A stretch of 64,000 nt of DNA from JBBQCW01 sp038319025. GTDB taxonomy: Bacteria > Actinomycetota > Thermoleophilia > Solirubrobacterales > Solirubrobacteraceae. Shown one piece after another: positions 43,238 to 51,748 of the stretch. The notes below the pieces were generated by a model. It saw only the letters and a list, made by a program, of their open reading frames with translations, made no database searches and was not told the origin of the DNA. The DNA lies in assembly GCA_038319025.1 (NCBI GenBank), contig JBBQCW010000002.1, positions 186,001-250,000 on the forward strand. The letters run 5' to 3'. The first letter of the stretch is position 1, and each line of letters starts with the position of its first letter. Made by a program: the position numbers and the translations under genes.

Positions 43238-44649
43238 GCGTCCGGCGCGGCGCCCATGGCGGAGGTGGGTTCGACGGCCAGCGGATCGTGCCAGTCGGTG
43301 CCGCGGGGCAGCAGGCGATCGGCCTCGGCCGGCCCCCAGGTGCCGGCCGCGTACTCGTGAATCGGGGTCCTGTCGTCCAGGATCGGATCAACGATCTTCC
43401 ACGCCGCCTCGACCGAGTCCTGACGGGCGAAATGGTCACGCTCACCCTTCATCGCATCGTGTAGAAGGCGCGTGTACGGCGCCATGTCGCGGGCGACCGA
43501 GTGGACGAACCGCAGCTCGCGATTCTCTCCCAGCATGCCGTCACCGGGGCGCTTGGTGCGCACGCCGATGGCAGCGGCGACATCAGGGCCGATCCGGAAG
43601 CGCACGTGGTTGGCGCCGTCCGGGCCCCAGGTGTCGAACACCTGCTGCGGCGGGCGCTTGAGCCGCACAAACACCTCGGTGGCGGTGACCGGCAGGCACT
43701 TGCCGGCCCGGATGACCCACGGCACGCCCTCCCAGCGCCAGCTGTCGATACGGCAGCGCACCGCCGCGAACGTCTCGACCGTCGAACGCTTGGCCACGCC
43801 ATCCTCGTCGCGGTATCCGGCGTACTGCCCGCGCACACAATCGGTCGCCTTGAGCGGACGCATCGACTTGAGCACGCGGGCGCGCGAGTCACGGGCCGCC
43901 TCGGGGTCGTGCTCGCCGGGTGCGTCCATCGCCAGCAGACCGATCACCTGCAGCATGTGGTTCTGGATCACGTCACGAATGGCACCGGCTTCCTCGTAGA
44001 ACCCGCCGCGGCCCTTGACGCCGAACGACTCGGCCATCGTGATCTGCACCGAAGCGATGTGATCCCGATTCCACAACGGCTCAAAGAACGAGTTGGCAAA
44101 CCGGACGTACTCGATGTTTTGCGTCGCTTCCTTACCCAGGTAGTGATCGATGCGATAGATCGACCGCTCCGAGAACACCTGGTGCAGCGTGCGGTTGAGC
44201 TCCTCGGCCGACTGCAGGTCGTGGCCGAACGGCTTCTCCACCACGATGCGGGCGCCGTCGGCGGATCCGGAGTCGCGCAGGTGGCCGGCAACGGTGGCGA
44301 ACAGGCTGGGCGGGATGGCCAGGTAGTGCATCGGCCGCCGGGCGTCCCCGAGCTTGGCGCGAAGTTCCAGGAACGTCCCGGCATTGGAGTAGTCGCCGTC
44401 GACGTAGGACAGCAGCTTCATCAACTTGGCGAATGCGGCCTTGTCCACGCCGCCGTGTTCCTCACAGCTCTTGCGCGCGCGCTCGCGCAGGTCGTCGATC
44501 GTCCAACCGGCCTTCGCCACGCCAACGATGGGAACGTCGAGCAGATCGTCGCGGACCATCGCCTGCAGCGCCGGGAAGATCTGCTTGTAGGCGAGGTCGC
44601 CGGTGGCGCCGAAGAAAGCGAGGGCGTCAGCGTGGGGAGCACGTTTCAT
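43234..44649 (-). CDS. zwf: glucose-6-phosphate 1-dehydrogenase
   Basis: A 471-residue G6PDH, first enzyme of the oxidative pentose phosphate pathway. The dinucleotide-binding start is LAFFGATGDLAYKQIFPAL; IVVEKPFGHD follows, with the active-site signature RIDHYLGKEATQNIEYVRFAN, then FEPLWNRDHIASVQITMAE and PWVIRAGKCLP. It is the first gene of a four-gene minus-strand operon coupled by GTGA overlaps. No 6-phosphogluconate dehydrogenase or transaldolase lies nearby. Confidence 0.97.
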   Translation of the reverse strand: MKRAPHADALAFFGATGDLAYKQIFPALQAMVRDDLLDVPIVGVAKAGWTIDDLRERARKSCEEHGGVDKAAFAKLMKLLSYVDGDYSNAGTFLELRAKLGDARRPMHYLAIPPSLFATVAGHLRDSGSADGARIVVEKPFGHDLQSAEELNRTLHQVFSERSIYRIDHYLGKEATQNIEYVRFANSFFEPLWNRDHIASVQITMAESFGVKGRGGFYEEAGAIRDVIQNHMLQVIGLLAMDAPGEHDPEAARDSRARVLKSMRPLKATDCVRGQYAGYRDEDGVAKRSTVETFAAVRCRIDSWRWEGVPWVIRAGKCLPVTATEVFVRLKRPPQQVFDTWGPDGANHVRFRIGPDVAAAIGVRTKRPGDGMLGENRELRFVHSVARDMAPYTRLLHDAMKGERDHFARQDSVEAAWKIVDPILDDRTPIHEYAAGTWGPAEADRLLPRGTDWHDPLAVEPTSAMGAAPDA

Positions 44650-44730
44650 GCGCGCAGCCTACCGGCCGACGGCCTGCGGTTATGACCCAGCGTCGGGAAG
44701 GCGACCGGGGACCGGGTTAGCCTTTGCCCC

Positions 44731-45279
44731 ATGCAAAATGAGAGCGTCTCGGCCCGCTTCTGGTGGCTCTTCCTCGTCGCCGGCATCCTGTCCATCTCGG
44801 CCGGGGTCATCTCGATCGTCTACCCCCACATCACGCTCGGGGTGATTGCGATCGTCCTCGGTCTGTACTTGGTGATCTCAGGGCTGATCGAGCTGGTCGC
44901 GGGCATCGCCGAGGATGACGCCGACGGCACGTTGCGCATCCTCGCGGTGCTGCTCGGCATCGTGTCGCTGATCGCCGGCGTGATCGTGCTGCGCAACCCC
45001 GGCGAGTCGCTGCAGACGATCTCGCTGGTCGTCGGCATCTTCCTCATCATCGGCGGTGTGATCGAGGTCTTCCGTGCCTTCGGCCGACCTGACCAGCGCG
45101 GCATCGCAATCTTCTCCGGTTTGATCGAACTCGCAGCCGGCATCATCATCGCCGCCCAGCCGAAGATCGGCCTGACGACGCTGGCGGTCATCATCGGCAT
45201 CGTGCTGATCCTGCGCGGCATCGCGGCCTGCTGGCTCGCCTTCCAGGTGAAGAAGTTCCAGGACCCGGTACCGGCTTGA
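44731..45279 (+). CDS. HdeD-family (DUF308) membrane protein
   Basis: A 182-residue protein with six hydrophobic helices in three repeat pairs (FWWLFLVAGILSISAGVISIVYP, IVLGLYLVISGLIELVAGI, ILAVLLGIVSLIAGVIVL, ISLVVGIFLIIGGVIEVFRAF and so on), the pattern of HdeD, an acid-resistance-associated inner membrane protein. Its job in actinobacteria is not established. It is divergent from zwf and convergent with the kinase gene (3-bp gap). Confidence 0.92.
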   Translation: MQNESVSARFWWLFLVAGILSISAGVISIVYPHITLGVIAIVLGLYLVISGLIELVAGIAEDDADGTLRILAVLLGIVSLIAGVIVLRNPGESLQTISLVVGIFLIIGGVIEVFRAFGRPDQRGIAIFSGLIELAAGIIIAAQPKIGLTTLAVIIGIVLILRGIAACWLAFQVKKFQDPVPA

Positions 45280-45282
45280 GGT

Positions 45283-46749
45283 TCAGCCCAGCTCGGCCGC
45301 AGCGCTGACGAACTTTCGCCAGCGCTGATGGCTGGCGGCGCGCAACGCATCGGCTGTCTGCGGGTGCACGAGCTCACCGGCGGGCAGCCGTTCGGCTGCT
45401 TGGGCGAGGGATGGGAAAAGGCCGGCGCCGACCCCGGCCAGCATCGCCGCTCCGAGGACGGTTGCGTCGGGCTCTGACCGCTGCACCGGGACGCCGAGAA
45501 CGTCGGCCTGCATCTGCGGCAGGAGCGCTGCCGCGGTGAGGCCACCGTCGATGCGCAACACGCCGACCGGTGCGCGCTGGCCGACGAGCGCGACGATGTC
45601 CGCAACCCGCCAGGTGATCGCTTCGATCGCCGCCCGAGCTATGTGCGCCGGCGTACTACCGGCTGTCAGCCCGGCGATCACTCCGCGGGCGTCGGCCTCC
45701 CACCAAGGCGCCCCGAGGCCCGCCAGCGCAGGCAGCACGCGAACTCCCCCGCTATCGAACACCGTCGCGGCCAGGGCGCTGAGGGCCGGTGGGTCAGGGG
45801 CAAGGCCGAGCGTGCCCGACAGCCATTCCAGTAGGGCACCAGCCGTGAAGACGCCGCCGTCCAGGGCGTATTCGGTGCGGCCGGCGATAGTCCAGGCCAC
45901 GGTGGGCAGCAGCCCGCCGCCGGCCGCCGGCGGCTCGGTGCCGACGTGGGCGAGGACGAAGACGCCGGTGCCGTAGGTGGCCTTCACGCGGCCGGGCACC
46001 ACGCACCCGGCACCGGCCAGCGCGGCTTGCTGATCGCAGACGCGAGCGGTCAGGGAAATCGGCGCCGGCCAGCTCGGCGCTCGCAGCTCTCCGAGAGCGC
46101 CGGCGGTCTCGTGGACCGTGGGCAGGACGTCGGTGGGCACGCCGAACGCGGCGGTCAGCGAGGCGTCCCAACCGATTCCGTCGCCGGCCTGCAACTGGGT
46201 TCGCGATGCCGTCGACGGGTCGGTGGCGAAGCCGGCCCCGAGCCGGTCGGACAGGAAGGCGTCGACGGTGCCCATCCGCAAGGTGCCCTTTGCCCTCGCC
46301 GCATCCACGCTCGCGTCGTTCTCGAGCAACCAAGCGAGCTTGCCGGCGGAGAAGTAGGGATCCAGCGGCAGGCCGGAGCGTTCCTCGATGTCGCCGGCCA
46401 GACCGGCTGACCTCAGCCGATCGAGCACCGTCTGCGCACGCTTGTCCTGCCACACATGGATCGGCGTGAGCGGGGCGCCCGTCTCGGCGTCCCAGGCCAG
46501 CACCGACTCGCCCTGATGATCCAGCCCACACGCGACCACGTCGCCGTGGTCCCCGGCCACCAACTCAGCCACCACGTCGACGACAGCGCCGAGCACGGCC
46601 AGCGGATCCTGCTCGACCAGCCCCGGTGCCGGGTGGGTCGTGGTGATGCGACGCGTGGTCGTCGCCACCGCCCGCAGATCCAGGTCGAACAGGGTGGCCT
46701 TGACCGCGCTGGTGCCGTCGTCGATCCCCAAGAGCAGTCGGCGGCTCAT
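45283..46749 (-). CDS. FGGY-family carbohydrate kinase, glycerol kinase-like
   Basis: A 488-residue kinase with glycerol-kinase landmarks. These are LLGIDDGTSAVKATLFD (phosphate 1), GLDHQGESVLAWDAETGAPLTPIHVWQDKRA, SGLPLDPYFSAGKLAWLLEN, GTVDAFLSDRLGAGFATDPSTASRTQL, CDQQAALAGAGCV, KATYGTGVFVL and LRIDGGLTAAALLPQMQADVLGVPV. Substitutions (for example GIDDGT where GlpK has GIDQGT) mean another polyol is possible. The ATG overlaps the stop of the FAD oxidoreductase upstream (ATGA), pairing a polyol kinase with a polyol-phosphate-type dehydrogenase. Confidence 0.88.
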   Translation of the reverse strand: MSRRLLLGIDDGTSAVKATLFDLDLRAVATTTRRITTTHPAPGLVEQDPLAVLGAVVDVVAELVAGDHGDVVACGLDHQGESVLAWDAETGAPLTPIHVWQDKRAQTVLDRLRSAGLAGDIEERSGLPLDPYFSAGKLAWLLENDASVDAARAKGTLRMGTVDAFLSDRLGAGFATDPSTASRTQLQAGDGIGWDASLTAAFGVPTDVLPTVHETAGALGELRAPSWPAPISLTARVCDQQAALAGAGCVVPGRVKATYGTGVFVLAHVGTEPPAAGGGLLPTVAWTIAGRTEYALDGGVFTAGALLEWLSGTLGLAPDPPALSALAATVFDSGGVRVLPALAGLGAPWWEADARGVIAGLTAGSTPAHIARAAIEAITWRVADIVALVGQRAPVGVLRIDGGLTAAALLPQMQADVLGVPVQRSEPDATVLGAAMLAGVGAGLFPSLAQAAERLPAGELVHPQTADALRAASHQRWRKFVSAAAELG

Positions 46750-47903
46750 CGGTCGGGCGTGCCCCAATGGTCTGCGGACCGCTGCCACCAGGGCTGCGTT
46801 GCCTCGGACTGCGTCGGCGTCGGGAGCGGTTGTTCGTCCCTCAAAGTCAGCCCCAACTCACTCAGCAGCCCCACCACATGCTCGGCGATGCCCAGCGATG
46901 CCGACAGCCCGGTCGACCGGATCGCGCCCACGTGAATCAGGCCTGGGCAGGTGGAGGAGGCGGCGAACACATAGTTGTCCCCGTCGCCGGCGGGCCGCAA
47001 CCCGGCGTAGGCAAATATCGGCCGCGCGTCCCGCAGGGCCGGGATGCGCGCCGCCACCTTCTCCATGATCTCCACCGCCGCCTGCGGTCGCACGGACCAA
47101 TCGTTTTTGTCCTCCTGGTCGTGTGCCGTCGGCCCTGCCACCACGTGGCCATCGAGGGTCGGGAACACGAGAACGCCTTTGGTGTGAGCGTCCGGCACCG
47201 GGAGGTCGATCACCGGCGGCGCTCCGACGAGAGACGGCGGCGTGTCGAAAACGAGGAACTCACCTTTGCGCGGGACGATGCGAAAGAGGTCCGTATCACC
47301 GCTGGCGGTGGCCAGTTCATCGGCGTAGAGCCCGGCCGCGTTCACGGCGTGAGTGCAGTCGGCCAGACGCTCGTCGCGCTCGCCCAGCACCACGAGCCCG
47401 TCATGCCGGACGGTCGGAGTCACCGCGCTGGCGCGTGCCCCCGTGATGATCGACGCGCCGAGCGAGCGGGCCGCATCGGCCAGCGCGAGCACGTACGCGA
47501 CCGGGTCGCACACCCACTCACCGGGGATCTGCAGGGCACCGTCCTCATCGCGCGCCGTCGGGACTCCGTTGACGGCCGCGTTGGCCTGGAGACGGTCGAC
47601 CGCGGCCGCCTGGGCCGGATCGCGCGGGTGCATTCGCGCCCCGCAGCGCAACACGTCCAGGCCCAGCATGTCGAGCACCGGGGGACGCAGGCGCGCGGAA
47701 GCGAGGATCAACTCTGTCTCCAGCTCACCCGGCGTCGAGTCAAAGCCGGTATGGAGGATCCCCGAGTTCGTGCCGCTGGCCGCCAGGCCCAATTCCGGCT
47801 CGGCCTCCAGGAGGGTCACCGAGACGCCGCGGCGCACGAGCGCCAGGGTGGTGGCGACGCCGACGACGCCGCCGCCGATCACGCACACGTCAACGCGGGG
47901 CAT
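46746..47903 (-). CDS. FAD-dependent oxidoreductase (GlpA / L-2-hydroxyglutarate oxidase type)
   Basis: A 385-residue DAO-superfamily flavoprotein: VDVCVIGGGVVGVATTLALVRRGVSVTLLEAEPELGLAASGTNSGILHTGFDSTPGELETEL, then VNAAGLYADELA, LFRIVPRKGEFLVFD, HTKGVLVFPTLDGHVVAGPTAHDQEDK and GLIHVGAIRSTGLSASLGIAEHV. This fits the GlpA/LhgO group but lacks the C-terminal BFD-like [2Fe-2S] domain of some GlpA proteins. Coupled to the glycerol-kinase-like gene, a glycerol-3-phosphate dehydrogenase role is the most natural reading (inference). Confidence 0.87.
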   Translation of the reverse strand: MPRVDVCVIGGGVVGVATTLALVRRGVSVTLLEAEPELGLAASGTNSGILHTGFDSTPGELETELILASARLRPPVLDMLGLDVLRCGARMHPRDPAQAAAVDRLQANAAVNGVPTARDEDGALQIPGEWVCDPVAYVLALADAARSLGASIITGARASAVTPTVRHDGLVVLGERDERLADCTHAVNAAGLYADELATASGDTDLFRIVPRKGEFLVFDTPPSLVGAPPVIDLPVPDAHTKGVLVFPTLDGHVVAGPTAHDQEDKNDWSVRPQAAVEIMEKVAARIPALRDARPIFAYAGLRPAGDGDNYVFAASSTCPGLIHVGAIRSTGLSASLGIAEHVVGLLSELGLTLRDEQPLPTPTQSEATQPWWQRSADHWGTPDR

Positions 47904-47922
47904 GGGCGCGATACTAGTCGCG

Positions 47923-48324
47923 ATGACTTCCACCGCCGACGTGCTCTCCCTCACCGGCATCTATCACGCCGACGGCTCGCTGATCGGCGAGCTGCGTTAT
48001 TGGGTCGGCGCCCGCCTGGGGCGCACTCACTGCTCACTCTGCGACATCACGCACGGGTCGGTACGCGAGAAGCCGGAGTGGCGAGCGAAATGCGAGTCGC
48101 TCCCCGTTCCGTTTCGCGCCGTCCATCTGGACGAGCGCACACCCGAAGAGCGCAACGCATCAGAAGGCCACACCCCGTGCGTGCTGGCGCACACCGCCGG
48201 CGGAGTCGAACTGCTGCTCGGACCAGACGCGCTGGAAACGTGCGCCGGCGATCCGGGAGCGCTGGCCGACGCGATCGACGCCGCCCTCGCCGCCCGAAAC
48301 GACGACGTGGCTGCGGCGCACTGA
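47923..48324 (+). CDS. conserved hypothetical protein with CxxC motif
   Basis: A 133-residue protein, probably cytoplasmic. Near residue 30 is RTHCSLCDITHG, a CxxC that could bind metal or act in redox chemistry; three further Cys follow (KCESL, TPCVLAH, ETCAGDP). The remainder is alpha/beta-like (GVELLLGPDALETC...LADAIDAALAARND). The ATG at 47923 is divergent from the FAD oxidoreductase with only 19 bp between starts, and the dipeptidase begins 13 bp after its stop. I do not recognise the family. Confidence 0.7.
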   Translation: MTSTADVLSLTGIYHADGSLIGELRYWVGARLGRTHCSLCDITHGSVREKPEWRAKCESLPVPFRAVHLDERTPEERNASEGHTPCVLAHTAGGVELLLGPDALETCAGDPGALADAIDAALAARNDDVAAAH

Positions 48325-48337
48325 CACAATCGCCGGC

Positions 48338-49678
48338 ATGGATGCCGACTCGCTTCGCCTTGCCGTCCTGGACGGCATGTCCACCACCCGAGCCGATCTC
48401 GAACGCCTCGTGCGCCTGCCGTCGATCGCCTTCGACGGGTTCGATCGCGCGCCCGTCCACGGGGCAGCGGAACTGACGGCGCAGATACTGCGCGAGGCAG
48501 GCCTCCGTGACGTGCGCCTCCTCGACATCCCCGACAGCGCACCGGCCGTGTTCGGCGAGTTGCCCGCGCCGGACGGTGCGCCGACCGTGCTGCTGTATGC
48601 CCACTACGACGTACAGCCCGCGGGCGACGAAGCGAAATGGACGTCACCGCCGTGGGAGCCGACCGAGCGCAACGGGCGGCTTTACGGCCGGGGGACGGCC
48701 GACGACAAGTCGGGCATCGTCACCCACGCGGCCGCGCTGCGCGCGTGGGGCGGGAAGCCGCCCGTCGGCGTGAAGGTGCTGATCGAAGGCGAGGAGGAGA
48801 CGGGCAGCGGAGCGATCGACGCCTATGTCGCCGCTCACCCGGACCTGTTCGCCGCCGACGTGATCGCCGTCGCGGACTCGGGCAACTGGAAGCTCGGTGA
48901 GCCGACGTTGAACACGAGTCTGCGCGGAATGGCGATGTGCACCGTCGAAGTGCGCACGATCGCCTCGCCCGTTCACAGCGGCCTGTTCGGCGGCGCCGTG
49001 CCTGACGCGCTGATGGAGCTGATCGGCCTGCTCTCAACGCTCACGGACGCCGACGGCCATCCGGCGATAGCGGGCCTCACGAGCGAGGAGTGGGACGGTC
49101 TGCAGGTGGACGAGACGACGGTGCGCGAGGGGGCCTACGTACTGGACGGCGTCGACCTGATCGGGCGAGGATCCTTGGCCTCGAGGATGTGGTCGCGCCC
49201 ATCCGTGACGGTGATCGGCCTCGATGCCCCGTCCACCCACGGTGCACGCAACGCGCTGGTGCCCAACGCGCGAGCCATCATCGGGCTGCGGCTGCACCCG
49301 GCCGACGACCCGGCCGACGGGGCGCGGCTTCTGGGTGAGCATCTGCGTGCGCACGCGCGGTCCGGGATCCTCGTAGACGTCGAGTCCGGCGCCGGGGGCT
49401 TCGGGCACCAGACGTCCGTCGATGGGCCAGGCTGCGCGGCAGCGATGCGGGCGATGGCCACCGCCTACGGCAAGGAGGCCGTGACGATGGGCAGCGGCGG
49501 ATCCATCCCCCTTGTCCACGCACTCGCCGCGGCGCTACCGGGGGTCGAGATCGTTCTGTGGGGCCCGGTCGACGACGCAGCCAACATGCATGCGGCCGAC
49601 GAGTCGCTGCACCTGGAGGAGTTCGAGCGCGCTTGCGTCACCGAGGCGCTGTTCCTGGGGGAACTGGCGAAGCGCTGA
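48338..49678 (+). CDS. M20-family dipeptidase (CNDP/DUG1-like)
   Basis: A 446-residue zinc dipeptidase. Zinc and catalytic regions are VLLYAHYDVQPAGDEAKW (His, with Asp), LYGRGTADDKSGIVTHAAALRAW (bridging Asp), VLIEGEEETGSGAIDAYV (catalytic Glu pair), IAVADSGNW, the dimer-domain His in ASPVHSGLFGGAVPDAL, and GPVDDAANMHAADESLHLEEF (last His ligand). It would hydrolyse dipeptides or related amides in the cytoplasm. It is probably co-transcribed with the small gene upstream. Confidence 0.94.
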   Translation: MDADSLRLAVLDGMSTTRADLERLVRLPSIAFDGFDRAPVHGAAELTAQILREAGLRDVRLLDIPDSAPAVFGELPAPDGAPTVLLYAHYDVQPAGDEAKWTSPPWEPTERNGRLYGRGTADDKSGIVTHAAALRAWGGKPPVGVKVLIEGEEETGSGAIDAYVAAHPDLFAADVIAVADSGNWKLGEPTLNTSLRGMAMCTVEVRTIASPVHSGLFGGAVPDALMELIGLLSTLTDADGHPAIAGLTSEEWDGLQVDETTVREGAYVLDGVDLIGRGSLASRMWSRPSVTVIGLDAPSTHGARNALVPNARAIIGLRLHPADDPADGARLLGEHLRAHARSGILVDVESGAGGFGHQTSVDGPGCAAAMRAMATAYGKEAVTMGSGGSIPLVHALAAALPGVEIVLWGPVDDAANMHAADESLHLEEFERACVTEALFLGELAKR

Positions 49679-49713
49679 GGCTTCCTTCAAGCGCCGACCA
49701 GCACTCAGCCCCA

Positions 49714-50811
49714 TCAGACCGACGGCACCTGCTGCGTGATGCAGTGCACGTTGCCCCCGCCGAGCAGGATCTCGCGGCCGGGGACCCCGACGACCTCACG
49801 GTCAGGGAGGAGTCCGGCGATGACGGCCAGCGCTTTGTCGTCGGTCCGCTCATCGAGAAGCGGTACGACCACGCGCGAGGTGCCGATGTAGAAGTTTGCG
49901 TAGGACCCCGACAGGTGCTCGCCGGCCACGCGCGGCTGCGTACCGGCGATCGCGTCGATCCCGCGCGCCTCTTCCTCGGTCATGCGCGCCGGGTCCGGCG
50001 ACGGCAGCAGATGAACCTCCAACTCACGACCGCGGGCGTCCCGGGCGCCGCGCAGCACCTCAAGGGCGGCGGCGGAGATCATGTGCTCGGGGTCGTTCTC
50101 ATCATCAGTCCAGGTGAGGACGACGACGCCGGGCGCCACGTAGTGCACGAGGTTGTCCACGTGGCCGTCAGTCTCGTCACCCAGCACGCCGGCGCCCAGC
50201 CAGATCACCTGCTCGATCCCCAGGTACGCCCGCAGCGCGTCCTCGATCTGCGCGCGACTCATCGACGGGTTGCGGTTGGGGTTGAGCAGGCACTCCTCGG
50301 TGGTGATCAGCGTGCCCTCGCCGTCCACGTGGATCGACCCACCCTCCAGCACGAACGGCGCGCGGTACCGGTCGGCGCCCTCGAGTTCACAAATCTTGCG
50401 GGCGATCAGATCGTCCTGATCCCACGGGAAGTACAGGCCCCCATCGAGCCCGCCCCAAGCGTTGAACGTCCAGTCCACGCCGCGGCGCCGGCCCGCGCCG
50501 TCGACGACAAAGGTCGGCCCGATGTCACGACACCACGCGTCGTTGCTGGATGCTTCCACCACGCGCACCGACGGCGGCAGTGCGCTGCGCGCGTGCTCGT
50601 ACTGACGCGCGGAGGCGAGCATCGTCACCGGGTCGCTCACCGTTATCGCCTCTGCCACCGCCACCCAAGCCTCCTGCGCGGGGCGGGCACCGAGGCGCCA
50701 GTTGTCGGGGCGCTCGGGCCAGACCATGTAGCACCCATCGTGCGGAGCGAACTCGCCGGGCATGTGAAAGCCATCAGCGGCGGGCGTGGAATCCAGAAGC
50801 GCGGGCATCAT
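49714..50811 (-). CDS. agmatine deiminase family protein
   Basis: A 365-residue pentein-fold amidinohydrolase. Motifs are MPGEFAPHDGCYMVWPERPDNWR, NDAWCRDIGPTFVV, FNAWGGLDGGLYFPWDQDD, LEGGSIHVDGEGTLITTEECLLNPNRNP, DETDGHVDNLVHYVAPG and the C-terminal nucleophile Cys in LLGGGNVHCITQQ. The expected reaction converts agmatine to N-carbamoylputrescine and ammonia. The usual partner, N-carbamoylputrescine amidase, is not in the window. Two adjacent ATG codons (50811 and 50808) can serve as start. Confidence 0.95.
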   Translation of the reverse strand: MMPALLDSTPAADGFHMPGEFAPHDGCYMVWPERPDNWRLGARPAQEAWVAVAEAITVSDPVTMLASARQYEHARSALPPSVRVVEASSNDAWCRDIGPTFVVDGAGRRRGVDWTFNAWGGLDGGLYFPWDQDDLIARKICELEGADRYRAPFVLEGGSIHVDGEGTLITTEECLLNPNRNPSMSRAQIEDALRAYLGIEQVIWLGAGVLGDETDGHVDNLVHYVAPGVVVLTWTDDENDPEHMISAAALEVLRGARDARGRELEVHLLPSPDPARMTEEEARGIDAIAGTQPRVAGEHLSGSYANFYIGTSRVVVPLLDERTDDKALAVIAGLLPDREVVGVPGREILLGGGNVHCITQQVPSV

Positions 50812-50869
50812 GGACCGGACGCTATCGCGCCATTGCTCCGGCGCTCACTTTCGGACAGGATGGGCCGAC

Positions 50870-51736
50870 ATGACCTTGCGCACTCGCCATCTGCCCCTGA
50901 TCGCCGCCGCCGGCGTCCTCGTCGCCATCGCCCTGCCGGGCGTGAGCCAGGGTGACGCACCGCTGCCATCCACGGCGACTTTTGTGGCCAAGGACCTTGA
51001 ATGGAACGTTGAAGGAGGGAGCCTCACCAGCACCACTGTGGCGGTGGGCGCCGTGGTCTCGTTCTCCTACCCGACGGGGATCACGCATCACAACGCGCAC
51101 TTCAATAGTGGACCCCAGCCGACGTGCACGCAGACGGCGCCCGGCAACAGTGCCTCGGGATCGGTGCTTCCGCCGACGCCGCAGTCCCCCGGTTGGGCCG
51201 GCACGTGCACGTTCGCCACGGCGGGGACTTACACGTTCCTCTGCGATCAGCACCATTCGATGCACGGCACGATCGTGGTCTCCGACGGCACCGCGACCAC
51301 GACCACCACGGCTACGACGACCACCACGACCTCCACCACCACGCCCACCGATCCCACGACCACGACCAGCACGACGCCGACGAGCACCACCCCGACTCCG
51401 CCGCCACCGCCGACGATCACCATCCCGGCAAAGCAACGCGGCACCGCTGTGCACGGCACGCTCACAGGCGTCATTGCCGGTTCACGTCTAGCCGTCTCGC
51501 TGACGGCATCCAAGGCCACGATCAAGGCCCGTAGCGCCGCCGCTCTCGCGGTCGGGCGCCTCGCCACCTCCTCGCTCACCGCGGGCACTCAGGCGTTCAG
51601 CGTGTCCCTCACCGCCAAGGCCAAAGCCGCGCTCAAGCGACACCGCTCCCTGCGCGTCACCGCCCACGTCGTGCTGACGCCGCTGACCGGCGGCGCCACG
51701 ACGAAGACCGCGACCGTCACCCTGCGCAAGCGCTGA
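50870..51736 (+). CDS. secreted cupredoxin-domain protein with Thr/Pro linker
   Basis: A 288-residue exported protein. The signal peptide is HLPLIAAAGVLVAIALPGVSQG. Residues about 33-140 are a plastocyanin-like domain with copper ligands: His in TGITHHNAHF, then TYTFLCDQHHSMHGTIVVSDG, giving Cys, His and Met as C-x2-H-x2-M. A Thr-rich linker of about 40 residues follows (TTTTATTTTTT... then PTPPPPPT), then a C-terminal beta domain of about 100 residues (GTAVHGTLTGVIAGSRLAVSLTASKATIKARS...LKRHRSLRVTAHVVLTPL) of unknown type. It likely carries electrons or binds copper at the cell surface. Confidence 0.88.
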   Translation: MTLRTRHLPLIAAAGVLVAIALPGVSQGDAPLPSTATFVAKDLEWNVEGGSLTSTTVAVGAVVSFSYPTGITHHNAHFNSGPQPTCTQTAPGNSASGSVLPPTPQSPGWAGTCTFATAGTYTFLCDQHHSMHGTIVVSDGTATTTTTATTTTTTSTTTPTDPTTTTSTTPTSTTPTPPPPPTITIPAKQRGTAVHGTLTGVIAGSRLAVSLTASKATIKARSAAALAVGRLATSSLTAGTQAFSVSLTAKAKAALKRHRSLRVTAHVVLTPLTGGATTKTATVTLRKR

Positions 51737-51748
51737 ACGGCGCCGGCG

